Shown piece by piece: positions 17,242 through 26,028 of a stretch of 64,000 nucleotides of DNA (its first letter is position 1; every line of letters begins with the position of its first letter). A program made the translations under genes and the position numbers. The notes under the pieces are model-generated. The model did not search any database. It was not told the DNA's origin and was given only the letters and a program-made list of their open reading frames with translations. The stretch is from Bacillus sp. FJAT-26390 (GTDB lineage Bacteria; Bacillota; Bacilli; Paenibacillales; Paenibacillaceae): assembly GCF_001682865.1 (NCBI RefSeq), contig NZ_MAQX01000001.1, forward strand, positions 1,059,290 to 1,123,289, given 5' to 3'.

Positions 17242-17297
17242 GAGTATAAATATATTGTGTATACTCACTATATCGTTAATAAGGTGAGTATACTCAG
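17242..17297. promoter_or_regulatory. MarR operator cluster in the divergent promoter region
   Basis: GTGAGTATACTCAG at 17284-17297 contains the perfect palindrome GAGTATACTC. GTGTATACTCAC at 17257-17268 carries the same half site, as does GAGTATA at 17242-17248. The 10-bp arms GTATACTCAC (17259-17268) and GTGAGTATAC (17284-17293) form a perfect larger inverted repeat. The array lies between the oxidoreductase and marR starts and can occlude both promoters. Confidence 0.72.
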
Positions 17298-17326
17298 CAA
17301 TTAGGGATTCGTCAAGGAGGATTATT

Positions 17327-17803
17327 ATGACCCCATCTAAGCGGTCTTCATCAGAAGTAATGGTTACAGCAGGCGATGTATTGCAAAGCCTGTTCAAAAC
17401 GACGCATCAACTCCACCAACAGTTTGAAGCCGAGCTTATTGCGCTGCATATCCCAGCTTACCTGACTGGACCGAGACTGCGTTTTTTAATTGCCGTATCG
17501 GAATCCGCTCCTATCCGAATGAGTGATTTGGCTGCCAAAATAGGCATCAAAGCGCGTACCGTCACCCAGTTCGTCGATGCCTTGGAGCATGAAAAGCTGA
17601 TCGTCCGCGTGCCCGATCCAGAGGATCGCCGCGCCACCTTTATTCAGCTAAGCGACTCCGCTCCTCCGCTGATCCAGAAAGCGCGCGCCGCCATGGGTGA
17701 AGCCGCCGAGAAGGTGCTTGCCACTTTGCCAAGCGACAGCCGCAAGCAATTGTTGGACATTTTAGACCAGCTTGAAGCGTCAAAGGCCAACGAACAGATC
17801 TGA
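17327..17803 (+). CDS. MarR-family transcriptional regulator
   Basis: A 158-residue winged-helix dimer. The recognition region MSDLAAKIGIKARTVTQFVDAL is followed by the wing motif VRVPDPEDRRATFIQLSD, which is diagnostic for MarR. AAGGAGG precedes the ATG. It is divergent from the quinone-oxidoreductase-type gene, the classic arrangement for autorepression together with repression of the neighbour. No cysteine is seen in the sequence, so thiol-based redox sensing is unlikely and a small-molecule ligand is more probable. Confidence 0.87.
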   Translation: MTPSKRSSSEVMVTAGDVLQSLFKTTHQLHQQFEAELIALHIPAYLTGPRLRFLIAVSESAPIRMSDLAAKIGIKARTVTQFVDALEHEKLIVRVPDPEDRRATFIQLSDSAPPLIQKARAAMGEAAEKVLATLPSDSRKQLLDILDQLEASKANEQI

Positions 17804-17829
17804 AGAGGAAAATCGATTAGGAGGACGAT

Positions 17830-18843
17830 ATGATTAAATATCCTTTTTTAGAGGAAAGAGCAACGATTGGCGTAACCGCTCCTTCATCAGGTGTGAAAGC
17901 TGAAAGGCATGATTTAGTACAATTAGCGACAAGCAGCATGCAAGCTAAAGGGTATCAAGTCATTTGCGGTGAAACGGTTTGGACGCAGCATAAAGCCAAA
18001 TCCGCCTCCGCTCCGATTCGTGCGAAAGAGCTGAATGAAATGATGCAGGATGACCAAATCCAGCTCATTATTCCGCCTTGGGGCGGCGAATTGTTAATCG
18101 AAATCGTTGAACATCTCGATTATGAGCATTTTCCCAACAAATGGATACTTGGATATTCGGATATAAGTGTATTATTGCTAGCTATTACATTAAAAACTGG
18201 CATAGCGACTGCTCATGGAACGAATTTCGTTGATCTACGAGGAGAATATTCAGATGCCACGACCGCAAGCTGGCAATCGGTTTTATCAACCAGGGCGGGT
18301 GAATCGAATATTCAGCATTCTTCGCCAAAATATCAGAAGGATTGGAATTTTGCCTCCCCTTCACCTTGCGTCTTCCAGCTAACCGAACCGACCTGCTGGG
18401 AAACTCACTCCAATGCGAATGCAAACATAAGCGGACGATTGTTGGGCGGCTGCATAGACGTTATCAGGCATTTAATCGGCACGCCATATGGCGACCTGCA
18501 TTATTTTCAAAAACAAATGATCGATAACGAGCCTATTATATGGTTTCTTGAAAATTGCGAGCTGAATACAGCGGATTTGCGAAGATCAATCGTTCAGATG
18601 AAGCTCGCCGGCTGGTTTAACAACTGTTCGGGTATTCTGTTTGGGCGAAGTCCTGCAAATCAGACGTTTGAGGATTATTCGGTTGAGGATGTGTATAACG
18701 ATCTCTCTGAGGAGTTGAATATCCCGATTGTTTACAACATCGATTGTGGACATGTTCCGCCGCAAATGACGTTCATCAATGGTGCTTACGCTAATGTGGG
18801 AGTGGAAAATGGCAAAGGTACGGTTACGCAATATTTTAAATGA
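17830..18843 (+). CDS. S66-family LD-carboxypeptidase / MccF-like serine peptidase
   Basis: A 337-residue peptidase. The nucleophile Ser is in ILGYSDIS, the Glu in WFLENCEL and the His in IDCGHVPPQ, giving the Ser-Glu-His triad of family S66. The N-terminus IGVTAPSSG and the ALTxxTGxxxxHG-like stretch TLKTGIATAHGTNF also fit. The family includes LdcA, which trims murein tetrapeptides, and MccF, which cleaves microcin C and other peptidyl-nucleotides. TAGGAGG precedes the ATG. It follows marR by 26 bp and may be cotranscribed. A decayed paralogue is at 48713-49206. Confidence 0.85.
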   Translation: MIKYPFLEERATIGVTAPSSGVKAERHDLVQLATSSMQAKGYQVICGETVWTQHKAKSASAPIRAKELNEMMQDDQIQLIIPPWGGELLIEIVEHLDYEHFPNKWILGYSDISVLLLAITLKTGIATAHGTNFVDLRGEYSDATTASWQSVLSTRAGESNIQHSSPKYQKDWNFASPSPCVFQLTEPTCWETHSNANANISGRLLGGCIDVIRHLIGTPYGDLHYFQKQMIDNEPIIWFLENCELNTADLRRSIVQMKLAGWFNNCSGILFGRSPANQTFEDYSVEDVYNDLSEELNIPIVYNIDCGHVPPQMTFINGAYANVGVENGKGTVTQYFK

Positions 18844-18913
18844 TTGGTTAATAAAGAACCTCGCAGAAAAATAGGCATATGCTGAACTATCTGATCTTGA
18901 GGGGAAATGAAAG

Positions 18914-19741
18914 ATGTATGCCTACGAACAATATGGGATGAACTGGAATTATCCATACGTAAACACCTATCCAATTTATGAACGTCATATGCCTAACTAC
19001 CCGCCTGCTCTTACCTTCGTGCTTGTTCATGGCTCATGGGCGGATGCAAGCTTCTGGGACGAGACGGCTGCGGTATTGCGGCAAATGGGCCATATCGTGT
19101 ATACGCCGGAATATGCGGGACACGGCGTGCTGACCGACAAAAACGTCACTCATGGAATGATAACCAAATCCGTCGTTGATTTTATTCTCGCCCATAATCT
19201 TCAGCAGATAATTTTGGTAGGTCACAGCTTTGGCGGAACTGTCGTTCAAAAGGTAGCTGAGCAAGTTTCAAACCGCATCAAACGACTTGTATTTTGGGAT
19301 GCTTTCGTACTGAATGACGGAGAATCGGCATCGGACGAAATTCCGCCAGCCGCTTTGGGCTTTTTTCAGCAGCTAAGGGACAGCTCGAAGGATGATACAA
19401 TCATGCTCCCCTTCGCTTTTTTCCGCGATACCTTTGTCAATGTAGCGCCCCTCGATGTAGCACAGCTTATATACAATAAAATTACGCCAGAACCGGCAAA
19501 ACCGCTATTCGAAAAGCTGGATCTCAAAAAGTTTTACAGCCTCGCCACGCCAAGAAGCTATGTTTTCTTTACTCAAGATAATGTGCTGCCTCAATACAGC
19601 AGCGAATACGGCTGGCACCCCCATATGTCCGGTCGGCTTGGTCTCTTCCGTTATATTCAAGGAAGCAGCGATCATATGTCGGCAACCAAGATGGATCCCG
19701 CCATGCTTGCGCAAAAAATATATGAAGCCGGAAGAGATTGA
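18914..19741 (+). CDS. Alpha/beta-hydrolase-fold esterase
   Basis: A 275-residue hydrolase. The oxyanion motif VLVHGSWADASFWDE, nucleophile elbow VGHSFGG and C-terminal SSDHM, which supplies the catalytic His, match salicylate-esterase/HNL-like alpha/beta hydrolases. An extra 30-residue Tyr/Asn/Pro-rich N-terminal tail precedes the core. No signal peptide is evident. GAGGGG lies upstream of the ATG. It follows the S66 peptidase gene by 70 bp and ends at a strong bidirectional terminator. Substrate unknown. Confidence 0.8.
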   Translation: MYAYEQYGMNWNYPYVNTYPIYERHMPNYPPALTFVLVHGSWADASFWDETAAVLRQMGHIVYTPEYAGHGVLTDKNVTHGMITKSVVDFILAHNLQQIILVGHSFGGTVVQKVAEQVSNRIKRLVFWDAFVLNDGESASDEIPPAALGFFQQLRDSSKDDTIMLPFAFFRDTFVNVAPLDVAQLIYNKITPEPAKPLFEKLDLKKFYSLATPRSYVFFTQDNVLPQYSSEYGWHPHMSGRLGLFRYIQGSSDHMSATKMDPAMLAQKIYEAGRD

Positions 19742-19762
19742 CGGTTAACAGTAAGAGCACGG

Positions 19763-19806
19763 AAAAAAGGGTAAGCTGCCGGAATTGGCGTCTTACCCTT
19801 TTTTTG
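19763..19806. terminator. Bidirectional intrinsic terminator
   Basis: AAAAAAGGGTAAG and CTTACCCTTTTTTT form the stem around a 16-nt loop. It terminates the esterase gene on + and the MFS gene on -. Confidence 0.88.
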
Positions 19807-19817
19807 CGCGTAAATGA

Positions 19818-21083
19818 TTAAGTCAGCGAAGCCGTCTTCCTTGCACCGCGAATGCGAAGCGACATCACGGCTGCAAATAAGCATAAGAAGCCAGCCAGCA
19901 CGAAAGGAACGGTATAATTGCCAAGCAAATCCCGCATCATGCCTGCTCCGTAGGCAGCAATCGATGCGCCTGCCTGATGGGCAACGACGATCCAGCCGAA
20001 TATCATGCCGGCCTTCTCCTTGCCGAATGTGTCGGAGGTCAGCTTAGCAGTAGGCGGCACGGTTGCGATCCAATCGAGCCCGTAGAAAACGGAGAAAATC
20101 AATAGCTGCGTATATCCCGCACCAAGCGCATAGGGCAGAAAAATAAGCGAGAGTCCGCGAAGGCCGTAATACCATAGCAGCAGCCATCTGCTGTCAAATC
20201 GATCCGTTAGCCAGCCTGACATGGTGGTGCCCACTAAATCAAACAAGCCCATAAGCGATAACAAGCCGGCAGCTATGACGATCGGAATTTGAAAGTCGCC
20301 GCATGCCGGAATAAGATGAGTGCCGATCAGCCCATTCGTGGAGAAACCGCATAAGAAAAAGGTTCCTGCCAGCAGCCAGAACGTTCCGCTCTTGCTTGCC
20401 GATATAAGGACAAGAATGGGCGATAAAAAGAGGTTGCCTACAAATGGCGCTGGCTTAACGACCGCTGTTTCACCAAGCGGCGCTCTTCCTACATCGTAAG
20501 GATGGTTCCGCATCCAAATCGCAACGACGGGAATAAGCAGCAGCAGCACGGCAACAACGGAATAGACGGAATATCGCCATCCGATATCACTGGTTATTTT
20601 TGCGATTACCGGAAGGAATAATAGTTGTCCCGTTGCTGCGCTTGCCGTAAGCAAACCTATGACAAGCCCTTTATGCTTCACGAACCAGCGGTTCGCAATG
20701 GTCACGCCAAGAACGTTGGCAAGCGCGCCTGTTCCAAGTCCAACAAACACTCCCCAAAGGAGTACAAATTGCCAAATTTGCGTAATGAGCGGCGTTAGCG
20801 ACATGCTCGCCATTAACAGCACCATCGCAATAACCATTATTTTTCGAATGCCGTAACGGGCCATTAATGCGGCGGAGAATGGTCCCATCAATCCGTACAG
20901 CAGAATTCGAATCGATACCGCGCCTGAGATCGCGCTGCGGTCCCAGCCGAACTCCTTCTCAAGCGACAGCATCAATACGCTCGGTACAGAGCTGATAGCG
21001 GCGGATACAAGCAAGGTTAGAAACGCAATCGCAACGACGATCCAGCCGTAATAAAAGGTTGAAGCAGGACGTTCTTTTATCAT
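19818..21083 (-). CDS. MFS transporter, oxalate/formate antiporter-like (OFA/MCP) family
   Basis: A 421-residue carrier with 12 transmembrane helices. The start YYGWIVVAIAFLTLLVS and the sequence LEKEFGWDRSAISGAVSI are typical of OFA/monocarboxylate-porter-like MFS proteins that move small carboxylates. ATG at 21083 has GAGAGGTGA upstream. It is the second gene after an Rrf2 regulator, with its own operator-like palindrome at 21103-21131, so it is probably regulated by that protein. Substrate unknown. Confidence 0.82.
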   Translation of the reverse strand: MIKERPASTFYYGWIVVAIAFLTLLVSAAISSVPSVLMLSLEKEFGWDRSAISGAVSIRILLYGLMGPFSAALMARYGIRKIMVIAMVLLMASMSLTPLITQIWQFVLLWGVFVGLGTGALANVLGVTIANRWFVKHKGLVIGLLTASAATGQLLFLPVIAKITSDIGWRYSVYSVVAVLLLLIPVVAIWMRNHPYDVGRAPLGETAVVKPAPFVGNLFLSPILVLISASKSGTFWLLAGTFFLCGFSTNGLIGTHLIPACGDFQIPIVIAAGLLSLMGLFDLVGTTMSGWLTDRFDSRWLLLWYYGLRGLSLIFLPYALGAGYTQLLIFSVFYGLDWIATVPPTAKLTSDTFGKEKAGMIFGWIVVAHQAGASIAAYGAGMMRDLLGNYTVPFVLAGFLCLFAAVMSLRIRGARKTASLT

Positions 21084-21102
21084 GATGTCACCTCTCTTCT
21101 CT

Positions 21103-21131
21103 TCAAATGTAACTGACTTGGTTGTATTTGA
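21103..21131. promoter_or_regulatory. Rrf2-type operator upstream of the MFS gene
   Basis: An imperfect 29-bp palindrome (arms TCAAATGTAAC and GTTGTATTTGA, 9 of 11 positions symmetric) lies between the regulator and transporter genes. Its ATGTAAC half resembles the palindrome at 21601-21627. Confidence 0.5.
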
Positions 21132-21145
21132 ACCCACAAAAAATC

Positions 21146-21589
21146 TTACTCTTTTGCAGCGTGTTCAAGCGTCTCGGCTACAAGCGTAGCTAACGTTGTT
21201 TTCGCGAGATCATGACGAAACGCCGCTTCTGCAGATTCATAATATTTATACAAGGCGGGTTGTATGCCTCTGCCGATCGGACATGCGCGATTAGGCTCGC
21301 TATGATGCAGTCCGTTTAAGGGCTTCTCCTCTACTGCATCATATACATCGAGCAGCGTAATATCCTCTGCCGATTTTGCGAGTATCCAGCCGCCATTGAC
21401 ACCACCGCGACGCACCTCTACTAAACCAGCTTTATTCAAAGCGCTCAATATACGGCGAATAAACACGGCGTGCGTGTTCACGCTCCGCGCGATCAGCTCC
21501 GAAGAAATATAGGGCTGGCTCTTATCATGCTCCATTTCAATTCGCGATAAAATATGCAGCGCTATCGTAAAATGGCTGTTTGATCCCAT
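21146..21589 (-). CDS. Rrf2-family transcriptional regulator (YwnA-like)
   Basis: A 147-residue winged-helix regulator. The HTH is SSELIARSVNTHAVFIRRIL, and the wing RRGGVNGGWILAKSAEDITLLDVYDAVE is characteristic of Rrf2. Only one cysteine is seen (NRACPIG), so it lacks the three-Cys iron-sulfur site of IscR/NsrR and belongs with YwnA/HypR-like members that may sense electrophiles through a single thiol. ATG at 21589 has GAGAGGTGAGG upstream. It is cotranscribed with the MFS gene downstream. Confidence 0.85.
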   Translation of the reverse strand: MGSNSHFTIALHILSRIEMEHDKSQPYISSELIARSVNTHAVFIRRILSALNKAGLVEVRRGGVNGGWILAKSAEDITLLDVYDAVEEKPLNGLHHSEPNRACPIGRGIQPALYKYYESAEAAFRHDLAKTTLATLVAETLEHAAKE

Positions 21590-21600
21590 ATCCTCACCTC

Positions 21601-21627
21601 TCAATGTAACTATATTAGTTTCAATGA
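21601..21627. promoter_or_regulatory. Rrf2 autoregulatory operator
   Basis: A near-perfect 27-bp palindrome with arms containing TGTAACTA and TTAGTTTCA starts 12 bp before the regulator start codon. Position and symmetry suggest autorepression. Confidence 0.6.
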
Positions 21628-21664
21628 ACTCGGATGTCAATTGATATTTGCATGTAGAATTTAT

Positions 21665-21695
21665 AAAATAAAAAAAAGCCGCGTTTCCGCGACTT
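21665..21695 (-). terminator. Intrinsic terminator of the secreted-protein gene
   Basis: On the minus strand, AGTCGCG-GAAA-CGCGGCT is followed by eight T. Confidence 0.8.
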
Positions 21696-21704
21696 TGCTT
21701 GTGT

Positions 21705-22214
21705 TTATGGGACGTACTGCTGTACGATCTGAACGATTTCCCCGTCCTTAACGGTCAGATGATACGGAAAGCTCTTCATGTTAAGATCATCTTCCGTATC
21801 TAATAGCTGAGCGAATTTTTCAACGGTAATCGGTTCATTCCAGACGATATCCGCTTCATTCACATTGCCTGTACGGTTATAAATTTGCATAAGTACTTTG
21901 GCATCGTCAGCGATTGGCAAGTCATGAAGGGTTTCATCATCATTGACGATATAATAGCCATCCGGCGGGCCATCAAGGCCTGAATCCCCTTCAAGCTCCA
22001 AAAATTTATCAATGGCTTGCTGACCTTCAAACCAATCGATTTGATCAATGGACAACACGTAATGATTATTTTGCTTATGGACGCTTTCGATGTAGCCCGT
22101 TTGCATGTTCGGCGTTTGCTCTACCGGTGTATATTCACGGCCTCCCGTCGGCGCAAAGCTAAAGGCCGTGAGACAAGCTATCGCAGCAACAGCGATTAAT
22201 GTATATTTTTTCAT
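21705..22214 (-). CDS. Exported hypothetical protein
   Basis: A 169-residue protein with an N-terminal signal sequence (MKKYTLIAVAAIACLTAFSF), then an acidic domain with GYIESVHKQNNHYVLSIDQIDWFEGQQAID near its start and HLTVKDGEIVQIVQQYVP at the end. The layout resembles small extracytoplasmic Bacillales proteins with a repeated beta-strand unit, but I do not recognise a named family. AAGGAG precedes the ATG. A plausible promoter (TTGCCC, 18 bp, TATAAG) lies between the IS30 element and the gene, so the insertion has probably left expression intact. Confidence 0.7.
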   Translation of the reverse strand: MKKYTLIAVAAIACLTAFSFAPTGGREYTPVEQTPNMQTGYIESVHKQNNHYVLSIDQIDWFEGQQAIDKFLELEGDSGLDGPPDGYYIVNDDETLHDLPIADDAKVLMQIYNRTGNVNEADIVWNEPITVEKFAQLLDTEDDLNMKSFPYHLTVKDGEIVQIVQQYVP

Positions 22215-22321
22215 AGCGCAGACGCTCCTTCTATATGGTGTATATTTTTATTCGGCTTACTTATAGAATATAACGTTTGCGGGGGGCAATAAGTTACAGA
22301 AAAGCTACAAAAATTTTTAAA

Positions 22322-23398
22322 TGACGAATTGTAATATGAAGTGCGACACCTAGAAAAACAAAAGGCCCATGCAGGCTTCGTGTAAAATGGAAGTTACCAC
22401 ACCACCATTTTGTACAGGAGAAACCAACATGAGCTACTCCCATCTTAACATAATTGAACGAGGACAACTAGAAGCGCTGCATCGATTGGGCTGGTCATGC
22501 CGCAAGATTGGGCATGAGCTAGGTCGACATCCTTCTACTATCGCACGAGAACTGGCACGTAGCGGCAGTAAGAAGAACGGGACTTATGCGGCTAGCTCTG
22601 CCCAAGAAGCGTCCCATGAGCGGAGAGCTTCTAGCGTGCCTGTCGGTAAATATACCAAGGTACTTGCTGAAGAACTCAAACTGAAGCTGCATGAGACCTG
22701 GTCCCCTGAGCAGATCGCCGAGAAGCGTCGTACCGAAGGGAAACCTTTCGTGTGCTTCAAGACGATCTACAGATGGCTATACGGGGGGCGCCTCGCAGCG
22801 GGAGCCAACGTACTACGACATAAGGGCAAGCGTCAAAAGCCGATGGAAACACGTGGTCGCTTCCTCGTCGGTACGCCGATCAGCAAGCGACCGAAAGAAG
22901 TCCGTAAGCGTACGACGTTCGGTCATTGGGAGCTTGATACCGTGGTTTCCAGCCGTGGCAAAAGCAAGGCCTGCGCCGCTACCTTCATCGAACGAAAGAC
23001 GCGACTGTACATTGCACTGAAGATGCCTGATCGAACGGCCCACTCGATGGAGGTCGCCTTCGGTGTCGTGCTCAGCCAATACCCACACGGCACTTGCCAG
23101 ACGGCGACAACTGATCGTGGCAAAGAGTTTGCCTGCTACGCGAGCCTAGAAGCTGTGTATAACGTGAAGGTCTACTTCGCCGATCCCTATTCTTCTTGGC
23201 AGAGAGGCTCTAACGAGAACGCAAACGGTCTCCTTCGGGAATTCTTCCCTAAAGGGCATGACTTCGCTTCCGTTACCGATGACCAACTCGCCGATGCAAT
23301 TCGTTTGATTAACAACCGCCCTCGTAAATGTCTCGGGTGGAGGTCGGCTCACGAAGCCTTCATGGAAGAGGTGTCGCACTTAGCTTGACAATTCGTCA
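22322..23398 (+). mobile_element. IS30-family insertion sequence, intact
   Basis: An element of about 1077 bp is bounded by imperfect inverted repeats of about 32 bp. Both ends share TGACGAATTGT and, after a variable patch, AAGTGCGACACCT. AA dinucleotides flank both ends, compatible with the 2-3 bp target duplication of this family. It encodes one full-length transposase. It lies between the prpD terminator and the promoter of the exported protein gene and disrupts no recognisable gene. Confidence 0.88.
22429..23388 (+). CDS. IS30-family transposase
   Basis: A 319-residue DDE transposase. The N-terminal HTH domains include SYSHLNIIERGQLEAL and RKIGHELGRHPSTIARELAR. The catalytic core has Asp in GHWELDTV, Asp in TTDRGKEFA and Glu in WQRGSNENANGLLREFFPKG, the IS30 signature with the terminal glutamate. 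It is full length and uninterrupted, so it is presumably active. ATG at 22429 has AGGAGA 7 bp upstream, and the stop lies inside the right inverted repeat. Confidence 0.93.
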   Translation: MSYSHLNIIERGQLEALHRLGWSCRKIGHELGRHPSTIARELARSGSKKNGTYAASSAQEASHERRASSVPVGKYTKVLAEELKLKLHETWSPEQIAEKRRTEGKPFVCFKTIYRWLYGGRLAAGANVLRHKGKRQKPMETRGRFLVGTPISKRPKEVRKRTTFGHWELDTVVSSRGKSKACAATFIERKTRLYIALKMPDRTAHSMEVAFGVVLSQYPHGTCQTATTDRGKEFACYASLEAVYNVKVYFADPYSSWQRGSNENANGLLREFFPKGHDFASVTDDQLADAIRLINNRPRKCLGWRSAHEAFMEEVSHLA

Positions 23399-23403
23399 AA
23401 TAT

Positions 23404-23432
23404 AAAAAGAAAAACCTGCGCTTCACGCAGGC
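23404..23432 (-). terminator. Intrinsic terminator of the mmg/prp operon
   Basis: CCTGCG-TGAAG-CGCAGG is followed by TTTTTC on the minus strand, immediately past the prpD stop. Confidence 0.8.
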
Positions 23433-23438
23433 ATTCGC

Positions 23439-24881
23439 TTATATGACAAAAAGGTCCACAAACTGATGCACGGGAGTCGATTCCAACGTCTGCTGGTCAC
23501 CGCATTGCTCGATGATTCGCTGGATTTGCTTGGCGGGAAAACAGGTTCTCAGATTGGATTCGAATTTACGCTGAAGAAGCGGGATCGCTTCCGTGCGCCT
23601 GCGCCGATGGCCGATCGGGTACTCGACTTCTTTCTTCTCTGACGTCGTTCCATCCGTAAAATAAACCTGGATCGCGTTTGCGATCGAGCGTTTGTTAGGA
23701 TCTAGATAATCCTGCGAATAGGCCGGCTCCTCGGCGGTAACCATTTTCAGGCGAAGCTCATCGATACGCGGGTCTTGCGCAGCCTCATCTTCATAATGAT
23801 CTGCTGTCAAATTTCCGAACAGCAGGCCGATGGCCACCATGTACTGCAGACAATGGTCGCGATCCGCCGGATTGTGGAGCGTCCCCGTCTTATCAATAAT
23901 GCGCAAGGCGGATTCATGCGTTGTGAGGACGATTTTATCTATTTCATGCAGTCTATCTTTGACGAACGGGTGCAGCTGCATGGCACATTCGACGGCTGTT
24001 TGCCCATGAAATTCTGCAGGATATGCGATTTTGAACAATACATTCTCCATTACGTACGAATCAAAGCCGCGATTGATGGCAAAGGAGTTTCCTTTATAGA
24101 GCACATCATAGAACCCCCACCCCGGCGCACTCAGCGCGGAAGGATAACCCATTTCGCCCTGCACCGCCATAAGCGCAAGCCGAACGGCGCGGCTTGTCGC
24201 GTCGCCTGCTGCCCATGATTTGCGACTCCCCGTATTTGGGGAATGCCGGTAGGTGCGCAGCGAATGGCCGTCTAGCCATGCCTGCGATACGGCTGCGATA
24301 ATCTCTTCCTGCGTTCCTCCGAGCAAAGCCGTCACGACTGCCGTCGAGGCGACTTTTACGAGAATGACATGATCGAGCCCTACCCGGTTAAAGCTGTTTT
24401 CAAGGGCGAGGACGCCTTGAATTTCATGGGCTTTGATCATGGCAGTCAGTACGTCGCGCATCGTTAAAGGCGCTTTTCCTTCCGCGATGTTATTTCTGCT
24501 TATATAATCTGCAACAGCAAGGATGCCGCCTAAATTATCGGAAGGGTGTCCCCATTCGGCTGCCAGCCAAGTATCGTTATAGTCAAGCCACCGAATCATG
24601 CAGCCGATATTAAAGGCGGCAGTAATTGGATCGAGCTGATAGGCGGTGCCGGGTACGCGTGCCCCGTTTGGCACATACGTTCCTTTAACGGTAGGCCCTA
24701 GCAGCTTCGTGCATTCCGGATAACGGAGCGCGAGCAGTCCGCAGCCGAGCGTGTCCATAAGGCAATGCCGCGCCGTTTGGTACGCCTCTTCGCTATTGAT
24801 TGTATGATTAGCAGCATACATAGCGATTTCAACTAGCACTTGATCGGGCTCGGGTCTGTTATTGCTGGTTGGCGTGGTCAT
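23439..24881 (-). CDS. prpD: MmgE/PrpD-family 2-methylcitrate dehydratase
   Basis: A 480-residue protein of the MmgE/PrpD family, which dehydrates 2-methylcitrate to 2-methyl-cis-aconitate in propionyl-CoA breakdown. Visible family segments are [21 protein letters not shown], the active-site region [22 protein letters not shown] and [11 protein letters not shown] near the C-terminus. ATG at 24881 follows GAGGAGGAG. It is the last gene of the operon, after citrate-synthase-type prpC and the methylisocitrate lyase gene, which fixes its pathway. Confidence 0.9.
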   Translation of the reverse strand: MTTPTSNNRPEPDQVLVEIAMYAANHTINSEEAYQTARHCLMDTLGCGLLALRYPECTKLLGPTVKGTYVPNGARVPGTAYQLDPITAAFNIGCMIRWLDYNDTWLAAEWGHPSDNLGGILAVADYISRNNIAEGKAPLTMRDVLTAMIKAHEIQGVLALENSFNRVGLDHVILVKVASTAVVTALLGGTQEEIIAAVSQAWLDGHSLRTYRHSPNTGSRKSWAAGDATSRAVRLALMAVQGEMGYPSALSAPGWGFYDVLYKGNSFAINRGFDSYVMENVLFKIAYPAEFHGQTAVECAMQLHPFVKDRLHEIDKIVLTTHESALRIIDKTGTLHNPADRDHCLQYMVAIGLLFGNLTADHYEDEAAQDPRIDELRLKMVTAEEPAYSQDYLDPNKRSIANAIQVYFTDGTTSEKKEVEYPIGHRRRRTEAIPLLQRKFESNLRTCFPAKQIQRIIEQCGDQQTLESTPVHQFVDLFVI

Positions 24882-24906
24882 ATGAAGCTCCTCCTCCCCG
24901 TTTTTC

Positions 24907-26028
24907 TTAGGATCGTTGCTCGAATGGAAGCCAAGGCGCAGGCTCGGGTCCGATATAATCCGCATTTGGACGAATGAGCCGGTTGTTGGCACGCTGCTCG
25001 GTAATATGCGCAGACCAGCCGCTCAGCCGAGAAATAACAAAGATTGGGGTGAAGAGCGCTGTTGGAATGCCCATTAGCCGGTATGCGGATGCGCTATAGA
25101 AATCAAGGTTCGGAAAGAGCTTTTTCTCCTTCCACATGATCTGTTCAATTCGCTCAGAGACATGATAAAGCGTCATATCGCCATCGTTCTCAGAAAGCTT
25201 TCTCGACCATGCCTTAATCAAATCCGATCTTGGATCAGAGACCGAATATACGCGGTGGCCAAAGCCCATAATCAATTTTTTGTCCTTCAGCAATTGCTTA
25301 ACGCCGTTTTCCGCATCACCCGGGCTCGTATATTGCTCGATTAATGCCATTGCCGCTTCATTTGCGCCGCCGTGCAGATTTCCGCGCAGCGTCCCGATTC
25401 CGGTCGTTACGGCAGAGTATATATCGGACAAAGTAGAGGTCGTCACGCGCGCTGCGAATGTGGATGCGTTAAACTCATGCTCCGCATACAAGATGAGAGA
25501 AACATCCAAAGCCTTCTCATGAAGCTCGCTTGGCTTGTTACCATGCAGCAGCTGGAGAAAATGCCCGGCAATGCTGTCATTATCCGTAGCCGTATCGATC
25601 CGGCTGCCATCTCTGCTGTAATGATGCCAGTACAGCAGGATGGAAGCGCAGCTTGCGATTAGTCTGTCGGCGATATCGAATTGATTATTAGAATCGGACT
25701 CCGGTTCAAAGGCGGCAAGCGCGGAAATACCGGTACGAAGAACATCCATCGGATGCGTGCTCCCAGGCAGCTGCTCCAAGATCGTGAGCAAGCTTTGGGG
25801 CAGCTTGCGCAGATGAAGCAGCTTGTGCTTATACTGCCTCAATTCCGTCTCATTCGGGAGTTTGGCGTATAGGAGCAAATAGGCGGTTTCCTCAAAGGAA
25901 CCTTTTCCTGCGAGATCACCGATCGAATACCCGCGATAAGTAAGCCCCTTTCCCTCCTTGCCGACGGTTGAAATCGCGGTTTGTCCAGCAATGACCTCGG
26001 CGAGGCCGCCCGGTTTTTTAGTCGCCAT
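24907..26028 (-). CDS. prpC: 2-methylcitrate synthase / citrate synthase (PrpC/MmgD)
   Basis: A 373-residue type II citrate synthase. Catalytic histidines are in [13 protein letters not shown] (first His) and [12 protein letters not shown] (second His), and the Asp is in PNLDFYSAS. It condenses propionyl-CoA with oxaloacetate (possibly acetyl-CoA too). GGAGGAGGAG precedes the ATG, and the gene overlaps the upstream prpB stop by 11 bp. The operon context favours methylcitrate synthase over the housekeeping enzyme. Confidence 0.9.
   Translation of the reverse strand: MATKKPGGLAEVIAGQTAISTVGKEGKGLTYRGYSIGDLAGKGSFEETAYLLLYAKLPNETELRQYKHKLLHLRKLPQSLLTILEQLPGSTHPMDVLRTGISALAAFEPESDSNNQFDIADRLIASCASILLYWHHYSRDGSRIDTATDNDSIAGHFLQLLHGNKPSELHEKALDVSLILYAEHEFNASTFAARVTTSTLSDIYSAVTTGIGTLRGNLHGGANEAAMALIEQYTSPGDAENGVKQLLKDKKLIMGFGHRVYSVSDPRSDLIKAWSRKLSENDGDMTLYHVSERIEQIMWKEKKLFPNLDFYSASAYRLMGIPTALFTPIFVISRLSGWSAHITEQRANNRLIRPNADYIGPEPAPWLPFEQRS

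Noticed and set aside
22691..23123. Additional frames inside the IS30 element
   Set aside because: They are shadows of the transposase gene; IS30 elements carry a single gene.
24881..24992. N-terminal 37-residue extension of PrpD
   Set aside because: No RBS, and the family N-terminus aligns with the ATG at 24881, which follows a strong GAGGAGGAG.
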